From contig DYNG01000019.1 in assembly GCA_020721165.1 (NCBI GenBank), forward strand, positions 1 through 9,145: 9,145 bases of DNA, written 5' to 3'. This stretch comes from Desulfocapsa sulfexigens. GTDB lineage: Bacteria > Desulfobacterota > Desulfobulbia > Desulfobulbales > Desulfocapsaceae. Positions 1-7,050 of this stretch are shown here, piece by piece. A program made the translations under genes and the position numbers. The notes under the pieces were generated by a model. The model ran no database searches. It saw nothing but the letters and a program-made list of their open reading frames with translations, and was not told the origin of the DNA. Positions within the stretch are counted from its first letter, which is position 1. Every line of letters starts with the position of its first letter.

Positions 1-1
1 C

Positions 2-2770
2 GAGGGCCAGTTGCGGGATGTTTCCACCGAACTCGATGAGACCCATAAACGACACGATATTCTTATTCATTTCCTGCGCAAGCAGAGTCATGTCGAGAGC
101 TCCAACCTGATTGTCGGTTTTATCCAGGCCATTTTTCTCTTTTGGAAGACTAAAAACAAGGAGACCTTACGGCCTTTTCTGCCGGATGAGGTCTTCGCCG
201 AGATCCCCACCTCCGGCCCCTTTATTGATGAACAGCATCAGTTGGCGCAGAGGATCGTGCAGAGTCTCCAGATTCAGAACATGCATGACCTGCTGGCCTG
301 GCCGCGAGAAGAGCGGCAGGCTTTTCTGGATCAGCAGACCGATCTCTCCGCCGGTGAGCGCCGCCGTTTTGACCTACTGACCCAGATGTTTCAACTGCTT
401 CATCAAAAATATAATCTGGGATTTCAGGAGCTTCGTTCCGAATTGCAACAGGCCGCGAAAGAGGGTTTTCCCGAGATGGAGCCATTGCTTTTTGATCTCG
501 AAAACTGTAACACCGAAGGCTGTTTAACCTCCCTGCTGAAAACCCTGGAGGGCCTCAAGGCCACCATTCTGGCGGCGGAGCAGTTTCCGGCCAAGGAGGA
601 TATCTATTATAAACGGCATATTGCCGTGGATATTCCTTCAGTCTATGGCCGTTACCGCGAACGCAAATTTGACAGCCTCAGCCTCACCTTTCGCCTGGAA
701 AATCTGGCCAATCTCTATCTTGAAAAATTGCCCGAGACCGTCAACCTCTCCTTTATTACCGAGGTTACCTTCTTTCGTATTGTCAAATGCCTGGATCTCT
801 TCATGCAGGCCCTGAGCGTGGATGGCATCTCCTCCCGTCGTCTGGATACCTCGATGCTCCTGCTTCGTAGCTCCCTGCGGCTCAAGCGCTTTTCCTATAC
901 CCAGTATCTGGATATCTTCCGCAGCCTGTCCGAGGGCGTGAAAGACATTATTTATTCTTTCTACACCAATATTCATCAGAATAATCTGTCCATCATTATT
1001 CCCCAAATGAGCGAGAAAAACCTGCTCACCAAATATCGCTCCCAGTGGGATGGCAAGGAGATGGTGAACACGGTTCATCGCCTGTCCGAGTCTTTTCTGC
1101 GCGATCTGATTGCCTCCACCTTTGGCCTGCAACACCTGGATAATTTTATCACCCGTATTATCGGCACCCTGGAAAGCCAGAGGAGTACCCTGGATCAGCG
1201 CAAACTCGATTTGCTGATGACCTATAATCCGGAAAAAACCATCTCCCTGCTCCATCAGGTGAATCCCGAAACCCACGACCTGATCCATCTTGGCAACAAG
1301 GGCTTTAACCTGGTGAATCTCCATGAAGACGGGAAACCGGTGCCGCCGGCCTTTATCATCACCACCGAGGTCTTCCGCTGCCGCGAGGTGATCTATGGCC
1401 TGGCCAAGGCCCGCGACGAATTCATGCAGCGCATTCGGGCCGCCCTTGACGCCATCGAGCAGGAAACCGGCAAGGTCTTTGGCTCGCCCGAGCGGCCGCT
1501 TCTGCTCTCCATTCGCAGCGGGGCTGCAGTCTCCATGCCGGGCATGATGGCCACCATTCATAATGTGGGCCTCAATGAAGAAATCATTGAAGAGTTGGTG
1601 CGGGCGCACGGTCAGGGCTATCTGGCCTGGGATAACTATCGCCGTTTTATCCAGTCCTGGGCCATGACTTCGGGAATGCAGCGCGAGGACTTTCAGGATC
1701 TGATGAATAAGGCCAAGGCCCGGCATGGAGTGAGCCTGAAACGGGAATTTACCCCCGAACAGATGCGGACGCTGGCCCTGGAGTATCAACGACTGGTGCG
1801 ACGGCAAGGCCTGGGGATTCCCGACGACCCCTGGCTGCAGCTGGTTCATGCGGTGACTATGGTTCTGGACTCCTGGCAGACGGTCAAGGCCCAGGATTAC
1901 CGCCGGATCATGGAGGTCTCCGATGCCTGGGGAACGGCAGTCATTGTCCAGGCCATGGTTTTTGGTAACAAGAGCGACAGCGCCGGCTCGGGCGTGCTCT
2001 TCACTTCACACCCCTACCGGAAAGTCCAGCGGGTGGCCCTGTGGGGGGACTACGCCTATGGAGATCAGGGGGAGGATATCGTCTCCGGTCTGGTCACCAG
2101 TTTTCCGATCTCGGAGGAGCAGGCCGAGCTTGACGGACGAGCGGCGGAGGAGTCTCTGGAGCGGCGCTTTCCCTTGATTTACGAGCGCTTACTGGCGATC
2201 TCCCGGGAGCTGGTTTATGATAAGGGCTGGGATCCGCAGGAGATAGAATTTACCTTTGAGGGGCCGGAGCCGGAGCATCTCTATCTGCTCCAGACCCGGG
2301 ACATGATTACCATCAAAAAGAAGGAGCATTTTCTGGTTTTCGCCGAGTCGCCGGAGTTGACGCAATCGTATCTGGGCAAAGGAATTGGTGTGTCGGGATC
2401 AGCCCTGTCCGGGCGGGCGGTCTTTACCGAGGAGCATATCCTGGAGTTGCGGGCCGCTGATCCGCAGGCCGTGCTGATTCTTATCCGCCAGGATACCGTG
2501 CCCGAAGACATCAAGGTCATAGATCTGGCCGAAGGGCTGCTCACCTCCCGGGGCGGCCAGACCTCGCACGCCTCGGTGGTGGCGGTGCGCCTGGAAAAGA
2601 CCTGTGTGGTTGGCTGCAAACGATTGAAGGTGTACGAGGCCGGTGGTTATTGCGAGATCGGCAGCGAGACCATTCGCTTTGGCGATCCGGTCTCCATTGA
2701 TGGTCGCAAAGGCCTGTTGCTCAAAGGCCTGCACCCGATTCAGGAGGAGATGCATATCCTGCCTTTGTGA
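2..2770 (+). CDS. PPDK/PEP-synthase-like phosphohistidine protein lacking the TIM barrel (5'-partial)
   Basis: The reading frame is open to the left edge, so the true start is probably upstream. A TTG at 11 behind GAGGG is possible but weak; residues below are counted from it (919 aa). Residues 1 to about 425 are mostly helical-looking and match no domain I recognise. Residues 425-765 are a PPDK/PEP-synthase ATP-grasp domain: GNKGFN at 428-433, RSGAAVSMPGMM at 502-513, WGTAV at 640-644, DQGEDIVSG at 685-693, EIEF at 744-747 and QTRD at 761-764. Residues about 793-905 are the swivelling PEP-utiliser domain with GGQTSHAS, where His853 is the expected phosphohistidine. The protein ends there, without the C-terminal PEP/pyruvate-binding barrel of classical PPDK and PEP synthase. 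By family knowledge it should autophosphorylate from ATP; the acceptor is unknown. It probably heads, or sits inside, the hydrogenase operon that follows 30 bp downstream. The domain calls are firm; the function is open. Confidence 0.88.
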   Translation, partial: EGQLRDVSTELDETHKRHDILIHFLRKQSHVESSNLIVGFIQAIFLFWKTKNKETLRPFLPDEVFAEIPTSGPFIDEQHQLAQRIVQSLQIQNMHDLLAWPREERQAFLDQQTDLSAGERRRFDLLTQMFQLLHQKYNLGFQELRSELQQAAKEGFPEMEPLLFDLENCNTEGCLTSLLKTLEGLKATILAAEQFPAKEDIYYKRHIAVDIPSVYGRYRERKFDSLSLTFRLENLANLYLEKLPETVNLSFITEVTFFRIVKCLDLFMQALSVDGISSRRLDTSMLLLRSSLRLKRFSYTQYLDIFRSLSEGVKDIIYSFYTNIHQNNLSIIIPQMSEKNLLTKYRSQWDGKEMVNTVHRLSESFLRDLIASTFGLQHLDNFITRIIGTLESQRSTLDQRKLDLLMTYNPEKTISLLHQVNPETHDLIHLGNKGFNLVNLHEDGKPVPPAFIITTEVFRCREVIYGLAKARDEFMQRIRAALDAIEQETGKVFGSPERPLLLSIRSGAAVSMPGMMATIHNVGLNEEIIEELVRAHGQGYLAWDNYRRFIQSWAMTSGMQREDFQDLMNKAKARHGVSLKREFTPEQMRTLALEYQRLVRRQGLGIPDDPWLQLVHAVTMVLDSWQTVKAQDYRRIMEVSDAWGTAVIVQAMVFGNKSDSAGSGVLFTSHPYRKVQRVALWGDYAYGDQGEDIVSGLVTSFPISEEQAELDGRAAEESLERRFPLIYERLLAISRELVYDKGWDPQEIEFTFEGPEPEHLYLLQTRDMITIKKKEHFLVFAESPELTQSYLGKGIGVSGSALSGRAVFTEEHILELRAADPQAVLILIRQDTVPEDIKVIDLAEGLLTSRGGQTSHASVVAVRLEKTCVVGCKRLKVYEAGGYCEIGSETIRFGDPVSIDGRKGLLLKGLHPIQEEMHILPL

Positions 2771-2790
2771 TTTTTACCCCACTCCAGAGT

Positions 2791-2797
2791 AGGAGGT
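2791..2797 (+). promoter_or_regulatory. Ribosome binding site of hydB
   Basis: A perfect AGGAGGT lies four bases before the ATG at 2801 and fixes that start. It sits in a 30-bp gap after the stop of the dikinase-like gene. I see no promoter or terminator in the gap, which favours read-through from the upstream gene. Confidence 0.85.
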
Positions 2798-2800
2798 CGT

Positions 2801-3856
2801 ATGCTGTTCAAGGTTTTTCCTAAAGAAGAGCTGAGTCGTCTCTACACCCTTCTGGCGCCAGACAGGATTATAGGGCCGCTGACAAAGGGGCGCGACCAGC
2901 ACGGTCATCCCCTTTATGATTTTGCCGTGTCCCGGAATTTTGCCGAGTTGCGGCTTGATTATGGCCAGACCCTGCATTCCCTCAAAAACTTCTTTCTTCC
3001 CTACCGGGAAGATCTGTGCTCGTTTTCGTTTCCCAAAGACGGAAGCGGCAATTGGCACAAAGAGGTGGACTACGGAGCCTTCGTGCCGCTGGTCTTTTTC
3101 GGTCTTCATCCCTGTGACATTAACGCCCTCAACAAGCTGGACAAGGTGTTGCTGGAAGGCCGCTATCCCAATCCCTTTTATGGGGCCAAGCGGGCCAAGG
3201 CCTTCATTATTGGCCACTCCTGTACTCCGCAGCCCTTTTGTTTCTGCCGCTCCATGGGCACGGATACGGTGTTGCGGGGATTCGATCTCTTTTTAACCCC
3301 CCTTGATGAGGTCTATTTTGCCGAGATTGCCTCGTCGCGGGCCTTTCATCTGCTGGAACAGCTTTCATGCCGCGAGCCCAATGACCATGAGCATCGTCGC
3401 TATCGCCAACAAATCACGACGCGGGAATCGCTGTTTGAGGCCCAGGTTGAGACCTCCGATCTGACTAAAATTCTTGATCTGGAGTTTCAGGCCCCGGTCT
3501 GGCAGGAGTGGGGGCGCAAGTGCCTGTCATGCGGGACCTGCGCCCAGGTCTGTCCCACCTGTTATTGCTACGGTGTCGAGGAGAAGGTGGATATGGATTT
3601 TACCCGGGCCCATAAAGAGAAGATGCTCTACTCCTGTAATCTCCTGGATTTTGCCTCGGTGTCGGGCGGACATAATTTCCGGCCTCAGAGTCATACCCGC
3701 CTTAAATATCGCTATTATCACAAACACCGTGGCTTTGTGGAGGCCTTTGAAGAGTCTTTGTGCGTGGGCTGCGGACGATGCGGGCAGTCATGTCTGGCCC
3801 AAATCACGGTGCCGGAGGTAATCGCCAGTGTGCGGGCCAGCGGAGGCAATGAATGA
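2801..3856 (+). CDS. hydB: NAD(P)-linked [NiFe] hydrogenase (sulfhydrogenase-type), beta Fe-S subunit
   Basis: This 351-aa protein is the iron-sulfur electron-relay subunit of a group 3b-type cytoplasmic hydrogenase, in the family that also contains the anaerobic sulfite reductase A subunit. It carries electrons between the hydrogenase half (HydA/HydD) and the flavin subunit HydG. The C-terminal third holds two ferredoxin-like motifs. The first is C241-x2-C244-x2-C247-x3-C251-P, followed by C254 and C256. The second is C321-x2-C324-x2-C327-x3-C331, where the usual proline after the last cysteine is leucine. A separate N-terminal cysteine group, HPCD (C105) and C141, C147, C149, looks typical of the HydB/AsrA family and may hold a further cluster. 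The start has a perfect ribosome binding site. The stop overlaps the hydG start as ATGA, implying translational coupling. Gene order beta-gamma-delta-alpha matches the Pyrococcus sulfhydrogenase operon, which supports the call. Confidence 0.9.
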   Translation: MLFKVFPKEELSRLYTLLAPDRIIGPLTKGRDQHGHPLYDFAVSRNFAELRLDYGQTLHSLKNFFLPYREDLCSFSFPKDGSGNWHKEVDYGAFVPLVFFGLHPCDINALNKLDKVLLEGRYPNPFYGAKRAKAFIIGHSCTPQPFCFCRSMGTDTVLRGFDLFLTPLDEVYFAEIASSRAFHLLEQLSCREPNDHEHRRYRQQITTRESLFEAQVETSDLTKILDLEFQAPVWQEWGRKCLSCGTCAQVCPTCYCYGVEEKVDMDFTRAHKEKMLYSCNLLDFASVSGGHNFRPQSHTRLKYRYYHKHRGFVEAFEESLCVGCGRCGQSCLAQITVPEVIASVRASGGNE

Positions 3857-4731
3857 TGATTCACCATGAAAAAGATCCGGCGGCGGCAGGCGCGCAGTTT
3901 GAGTATTCGTATCAGGCGGAGATCACCAATGTCTATCCCTTGACCAGCGCCGAAAAGCTCTATCAGGTGCAGATCATTGATCCGGACGAACGGGAAGGCT
4001 TTTGTTTTCAGCCGGGCCAATTTGTCATGCTGGAGGCGCCAGGAATTGGCGAGGCCCCTTTTTCGATCTCGTCCTCGCCGATTCGTCATGGCGACCTGGA
4101 ATTGTGCATTCGCGCCGTGGGCAGAATGACCCATTTTCTTGACCGGATGGGGCGAGGAGCAATCGTTGGCATCAGCGGGCCCTTCGGGACTAATTTTCCG
4201 GTGGAAAAGATGGAGGGGGAAGACATCCTGCTGATTGCCGGAGGGTTAGGGATTGCTCCGCTTCGCTCCCCCCTTCTTGCCGTTTTGGAAAATCGCAGCC
4301 GCTATCAACGGGTGGATATTCTGTATGGGGCCAGGAGCCCTTCAGAGTTGTTATTCGTTTATGAATATGCCGTCTGGCGGCAATTCGGGGTAGGGCTTGA
4401 CATTATTGTTGATCAGGCCGAAGAGGGCTGGCCGGGGCCGGTGGGCCGGCTTACCGAACTTCTCCAGCAGCGGATTGCGGGCGGGGTGGCGGCTGATTTC
4501 AAACAACGAACCAGCGCCATTGTCTGCGGCCCGCCGGTGGTGTTTCGCTTTGTCTGTGATCTGCTGATTCAGGCCGGTGTGCCGATGGAGAAGATCTTTG
4601 TCTCGCTGGAGCGGCGTATGCATTGCGGGCGAGGCAAGTGTTGCCGCTGCAATATAGGCTCCACCTATACCTGCCTGGATGGCCCGGTTTTTGATTACTG
4701 GTCGGTCTTGAATTTGAAGGAGGCGATATGA
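3853..4731 (+). CDS. hydG: NAD(P)-linked [NiFe] hydrogenase, gamma FAD/NAD(P)-binding subunit
   Basis: This 292-aa protein belongs to the ferredoxin-NADP reductase / dihydroorotate dehydrogenase electron-transfer family and is the diaphorase subunit, exchanging hydride with NAD(P)(H) through FAD. The N-terminal FAD domain has QPGQFVML followed by the flavin-binding APFSISS at 68-74. The nucleotide domain begins with GGLGIAPLRS at 130-139 and has a CGPP signature late in the fold. The C-terminus carries the family's 2Fe-2S site: C258-x4-C263-x2-C266-x7-C274, then DGPVF; an additional C264 sits inside the motif. GGAGG at 3842-3846 precedes the ATG at 3853, and the second ATG at 3856 is also usable. 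Its start overlaps hydB and its stop overlaps hydD, each by four bases. Whether NADH or NADPH is preferred cannot be decided by eye. The name hydG here means the sulfhydrogenase gamma subunit, not the [FeFe]-hydrogenase maturase of the same name. Confidence 0.92.
   Translation: MMIHHEKDPAAAGAQFEYSYQAEITNVYPLTSAEKLYQVQIIDPDEREGFCFQPGQFVMLEAPGIGEAPFSISSSPIRHGDLELCIRAVGRMTHFLDRMGRGAIVGISGPFGTNFPVEKMEGEDILLIAGGLGIAPLRSPLLAVLENRSRYQRVDILYGARSPSELLFVYEYAVWRQFGVGLDIIVDQAEEGWPGPVGRLTELLQQRIAGGVAADFKQRTSAIVCGPPVVFRFVCDLLIQAGVPMEKIFVSLERRMHCGRGKCCRCNIGSTYTCLDGPVFDYWSVLNLKEAI
4717..4723 (+). promoter_or_regulatory. Ribosome binding site of hydD
   Basis: AAGGAGG lies inside the last codons of hydG, four bases before the ATG at 4728. 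It supports this start, which overlaps the hydG stop as ATGA. Confidence 0.75.
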
Positions 4732-5549
4732 AGTCGTTTGCCAAGACTTCTTTGAAGTCCTTTTTAGGCGTTCCCCTCGCCCGCCCACGGGTCGCCTTTT
4801 TTGAACTCAGTTCCTGTGAGGGCTGTCAGCTGCAATTGCTCAATAATGAGGCCACTCTCCTTGAATTCCTTGCCCTCCTCGAAATTGTTCGTTTTCGGGA
4901 GGGGATGAAGGAGGCCAGTGATGATTATGAGATTGCCTTTGTCGAGGGTTCTGTCACCCGGAAAGATGAGGAGGAACGATTACGAAATATTCGTGCCCAG
5001 GCCAAGATCGTGGTGGCCCTGGGTAGCTGCGCCTGCTTTGGCGGGGTGAATCAGCTCAAAAATCGTTTTCATGATCTGGAATGGGTCAAACAGGAGGTTT
5101 ATGGATCGTGGCCGGTTGACACCCAGGAGGCCAAGCCCCTGTCGGCATTTATAGCCGTGGATCTGGAGATTTATGGCTGTCCGATCAAAAAGGAAGAGGT
5201 AGAACGAATTGTTACCGACCTGGTTCTCGGCCAGCAGGTTCGTCATCCCCAGTATCCGGTGTGCATGGAGTGCAAGGCCCAGGAAAATATCTGCCTTTTT
5301 GATCTCGGCGAGCCCTGTCTGGGGCCGGTAACGAGGGCCGGCTGTGACGCCTGGTGTCCCTCCAACCGTCTGGGTTGCTGGGGTTGTCGCGGGCCGGCGC
5401 CCGAGGCCAATCTCACGCAGTTATATGCCATTATGAGAGACCGAGGAATTTCTCAGGAGCGGATTCTTGATCGTCTGGAATGCTTCGGCGGCTTTGCCGG
5501 TTTTGTGGCGGATCTCAAAAAAGAGAAGGGGGAGGAGGGCAAAGAATGA
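4728..5549 (+). CDS. hydD: [NiFe] hydrogenase, delta (small, Fe-S) subunit
   Basis: This 273-aa protein is the small subunit of the hydrogenase, of the NADH-ubiquinone oxidoreductase 20-kDa family. It takes electrons from the Ni-Fe site in HydA and passes them along a chain of Fe-S clusters towards HydB. The proximal-cluster cysteines are visible: SSCEGC (C30, C33), GSCACFGG (C101, C103) and YGCP (C151). The C-terminal part is cysteine-rich, with C179, C182, C189, C197, C206, C210, C217 and C220, enough for two further 4Fe-4S clusters, as in group 3 small subunits. There is no Tat signal peptide, so it is cytoplasmic, unlike group 1 uptake enzymes. Its length is normal for group 3b/3c delta-type subunits. 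Start and stop both overlap the neighbours by four bases (ATGA), consistent with equimolar production with HydG and HydA. Confidence 0.92.
   Translation: MKSFAKTSLKSFLGVPLARPRVAFFELSSCEGCQLQLLNNEATLLEFLALLEIVRFREGMKEASDDYEIAFVEGSVTRKDEEERLRNIRAQAKIVVALGSCACFGGVNQLKNRFHDLEWVKQEVYGSWPVDTQEAKPLSAFIAVDLEIYGCPIKKEEVERIVTDLVLGQQVRHPQYPVCMECKAQENICLFDLGEPCLGPVTRAGCDAWCPSNRLGCWGCRGPAPEANLTQLYAIMRDRGISQERILDRLECFGGFAGFVADLKKEKGEEGKE
5531..5538 (+). promoter_or_regulatory. Ribosome binding site deciding the hydA start
   Basis: GGAGGAGG lies seven bases before the ATG at 5546. The frame is open further upstream to a TTG at 5480, but that extension overlaps hydD deeply, has no comparable site and adds residues foreign to the family. 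The ATG at 5546 is therefore preferred. Confidence 0.8.
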
Positions 5550-6820
5550 AGGTTTCCTGTGATATTGACATCAAGCGCCTGACCCGGGTGGAGGGGCACG
5601 GCAATATCCGCATTGTCATTGAGGGCGGACAGGTGCGCACGGCTCGCTGGGAAGTAGTGGAAACCCCTCGTTTTTTTGAAGCCATACTGGTGGGGAAATA
5701 TTTTGAGAATGCCCCTTACCTGTGCGGGCGCATCTGCGGAATCTGCTCCATTGGTCACACCCTGGCTTCGATCCGGGCCGTGGAGAACTGCTTTGGAATC
5801 ACCCCCACAACCCAGACCCGGCGGCTGCGGCTTTTATTGAAACACATGGAGACCCTGCAAAGCCATATCCTGCACATTTATTTTCTGGCGGCGCCGGATT
5901 ACCTGGGGGTGGGCAGCGTCCTACCCTTAGTCGCAACCCATCCGGCCGTGGTGCAGCAGGCTCTCCGCCTCAAGTTGCTGGCCAATGACATCTGCGATGA
6001 GGTCGGGGGGCGCAGGATGCATCCCACCCGTCCAGTGGTCGGCGGCTTTACCATGCTTCCAGACCGGTACCGTCTGGGCCAGTTTCGCCAGCGATTACAG
6101 GCCGCCCTGGCGGATCTTGACGCCAGCGTTGAGCTGTTTCTGGGCTTTTCCATCCCTGATTTTCAGCGGCAGACCGAGTTCGTCTCGCTGCGGGGCGATG
6201 GCGATTATCCCTTTATCGGCGGCGAGCTTGTCTCCAGCGATGGGGTGGTTAAACAAGAACACGAGTATGCGGCCATGACCAACGAGTATATGGCCGATTT
6301 TTCCACCTCAAAACTGAGTCGTCTTTCCCGAGAATCCTTTGCCGTGGGTGCTCTGGCCCGGATCAACAATAATTTTTCCGGCCTGTTGCCCGAGGTGAAG
6401 GAGGTGGCCGGGGCACTGGGCTTGAATCCTGTGAATCATAATCCCTTTATGGCCGTGGTGGCCCAGTTGGTGGAGTGTGTGCAGGTGGTGCGGGAATCAA
6501 CCACCCTGATTGATCAGCTTCTGGATGCGCCCTGGCAGGAGACACGGCAGACCGTCCAGCCGCAGGCCGGGATCGGGATCGGGGCAGTGGAGGTGCCACG
6601 GGGCATCCTCTATCACTGCCTGCATCTTGATGTGGACGGTCGGATTAGCAAGGCCGACTGTGTCATTCCCACCAGCCAGAATCATGCCAATATCCTCCAT
6701 GACATTGAGGCGCTGGCGGCCTGGTGCGTCCAGCAGGGAAAAAGCGACCAGGAGATAGAACTGCTGGCAGAGATGCTGGTGCGGGCTTATGATCCCTGCA
6801 TCTCCTGTTCCGTCCACTAA
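5546..6820 (+). CDS. hydA: [NiFe] hydrogenase, alpha (large, catalytic) subunit, no C-terminal extension
   Basis: This 424-aa protein carries the Ni-Fe active site that splits or forms H2. The N-terminal metal-binding motif R62-I-C64-G-I-C67-S-I-G-H71 and the C-terminal motif D416-P-C418-I-S-C421-S-V-H424 supply the four cysteine ligands, all present. RVEGHGNI near the N-terminus and PRGIL near residue 350 are further family signatures. Length and subunit partners fit group 3b (bifunctional NAD(P)-linked, sulfhydrogenase type). The stop codon follows His424 directly. In most [NiFe] hydrogenases, including the Pyrococcus homologue, a short tail after this His is removed by an endopeptidase as the last maturation step; here there is nothing to cleave. 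The start is the ATG at 5546, overlapping the hydD stop as ATGA. It is the last gene of the operon; no maturation gene follows it. Identity is near certain; assignment to group 3b rests on the operon context. Confidence 0.95.
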   Translation: MKVSCDIDIKRLTRVEGHGNIRIVIEGGQVRTARWEVVETPRFFEAILVGKYFENAPYLCGRICGICSIGHTLASIRAVENCFGITPTTQTRRLRLLLKHMETLQSHILHIYFLAAPDYLGVGSVLPLVATHPAVVQQALRLKLLANDICDEVGGRRMHPTRPVVGGFTMLPDRYRLGQFRQRLQAALADLDASVELFLGFSIPDFQRQTEFVSLRGDGDYPFIGGELVSSDGVVKQEHEYAAMTNEYMADFSTSKLSRLSRESFAVGALARINNNFSGLLPEVKEVAGALGLNPVNHNPFMAVVAQLVECVQVVRESTTLIDQLLDAPWQETRQTVQPQAGIGIGAVEVPRGILYHCLHLDVDGRISKADCVIPTSQNHANILHDIEALAAWCVQQGKSDQEIELLAEMLVRAYDPCISCSVH

Positions 6821-6834
6821 GGAGTCGAGCAAGA

Positions 6835-6893
6835 AAAACTCATCCAGCCCCACTGGCCCTTTCGGCCATCTTCTTCATCACGAAAAGAGTTTT
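6835..6893 (+). terminator. Weak terminator-like inverted repeats after hydA
   Basis: An outer repeat AAAACTC (6835-6841) / GAGTTTT (6887-6893) encloses a tight hairpin TGGCC-CTTTC-GGCCA (6854-6868), which is followed by a broken T-rich stretch. The position, 14-73 bases after the hydA stop, suits transcription termination, but there is no uninterrupted T run, so this is only a candidate. Confidence 0.35.
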
Positions 6894-7014
6894 GCACTAT
6901 AAGGTACAGCATAAGAAAACTTGCTGGTTTCGGAATTCTGGTGTCGGGCCATGACTGTTTTGCGAGACCACCATACCTGAGAGATGAATTTTTCTTTTTT
7001 ACCCTCTGTTTTTT

Positions 7015-7044
7015 TTAGGAAAAAACCTACGATTTTGCTATAAT
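7015..7044 (+). promoter_or_regulatory. Sigma70-type extended -10 promoter for pilB
   Basis: TGCTATAAT at 7036-7044 is a perfect -10 hexamer (TATAAT, 7039-7044) with the extended TGn element. The -35 is poor: TTAGGA at 7015-7020 with an 18-bp spacer or TAGGAA at 7016-7021 with 17 bp. Long T and A tracts lie just upstream. Transcription would start near 7051, leaving a leader of about 200 nt before pilB. Confidence 0.65.
7016..7029. repeat. Short inverted repeat TAGG-A6-CCTA over the -35 region
   Basis: The arms TAGG (7016-7019) and CCTA (7026-7029) flank six adenines and lie on the -35/spacer of the pilB promoter. The position suits an operator for a dimeric regulator, but four-base arms can arise by chance. 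Confidence 0.3.
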
Positions 7045-7050
7045 TCTTCT

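Noticed and set aside
638..1849. A 403-codon open frame on the minus strand inside the dikinase-like gene
   Set aside because: It lies fully opposite a gene with clear catalytic motifs. Its product is rich in Gly, His, Gln and Ile in a way typical of the mirror of a codon-biased gene, and it shows no recognisable domain.
5480..5545. Upstream TTG extension of hydA
   Set aside because: It overlaps the end of hydD, adds an Arg/Gly/Cys-rich leader foreign to the family, and the ATG at 5546 has a strong ribosome binding site and the ATGA overlap seen at the other junctions.
6880..6905. Possible sigma54 promoter around TTTTGCACTATAAGG
   Set aside because: There is a TTGCA-like -12 but no GG at the required distance for the -24 element.
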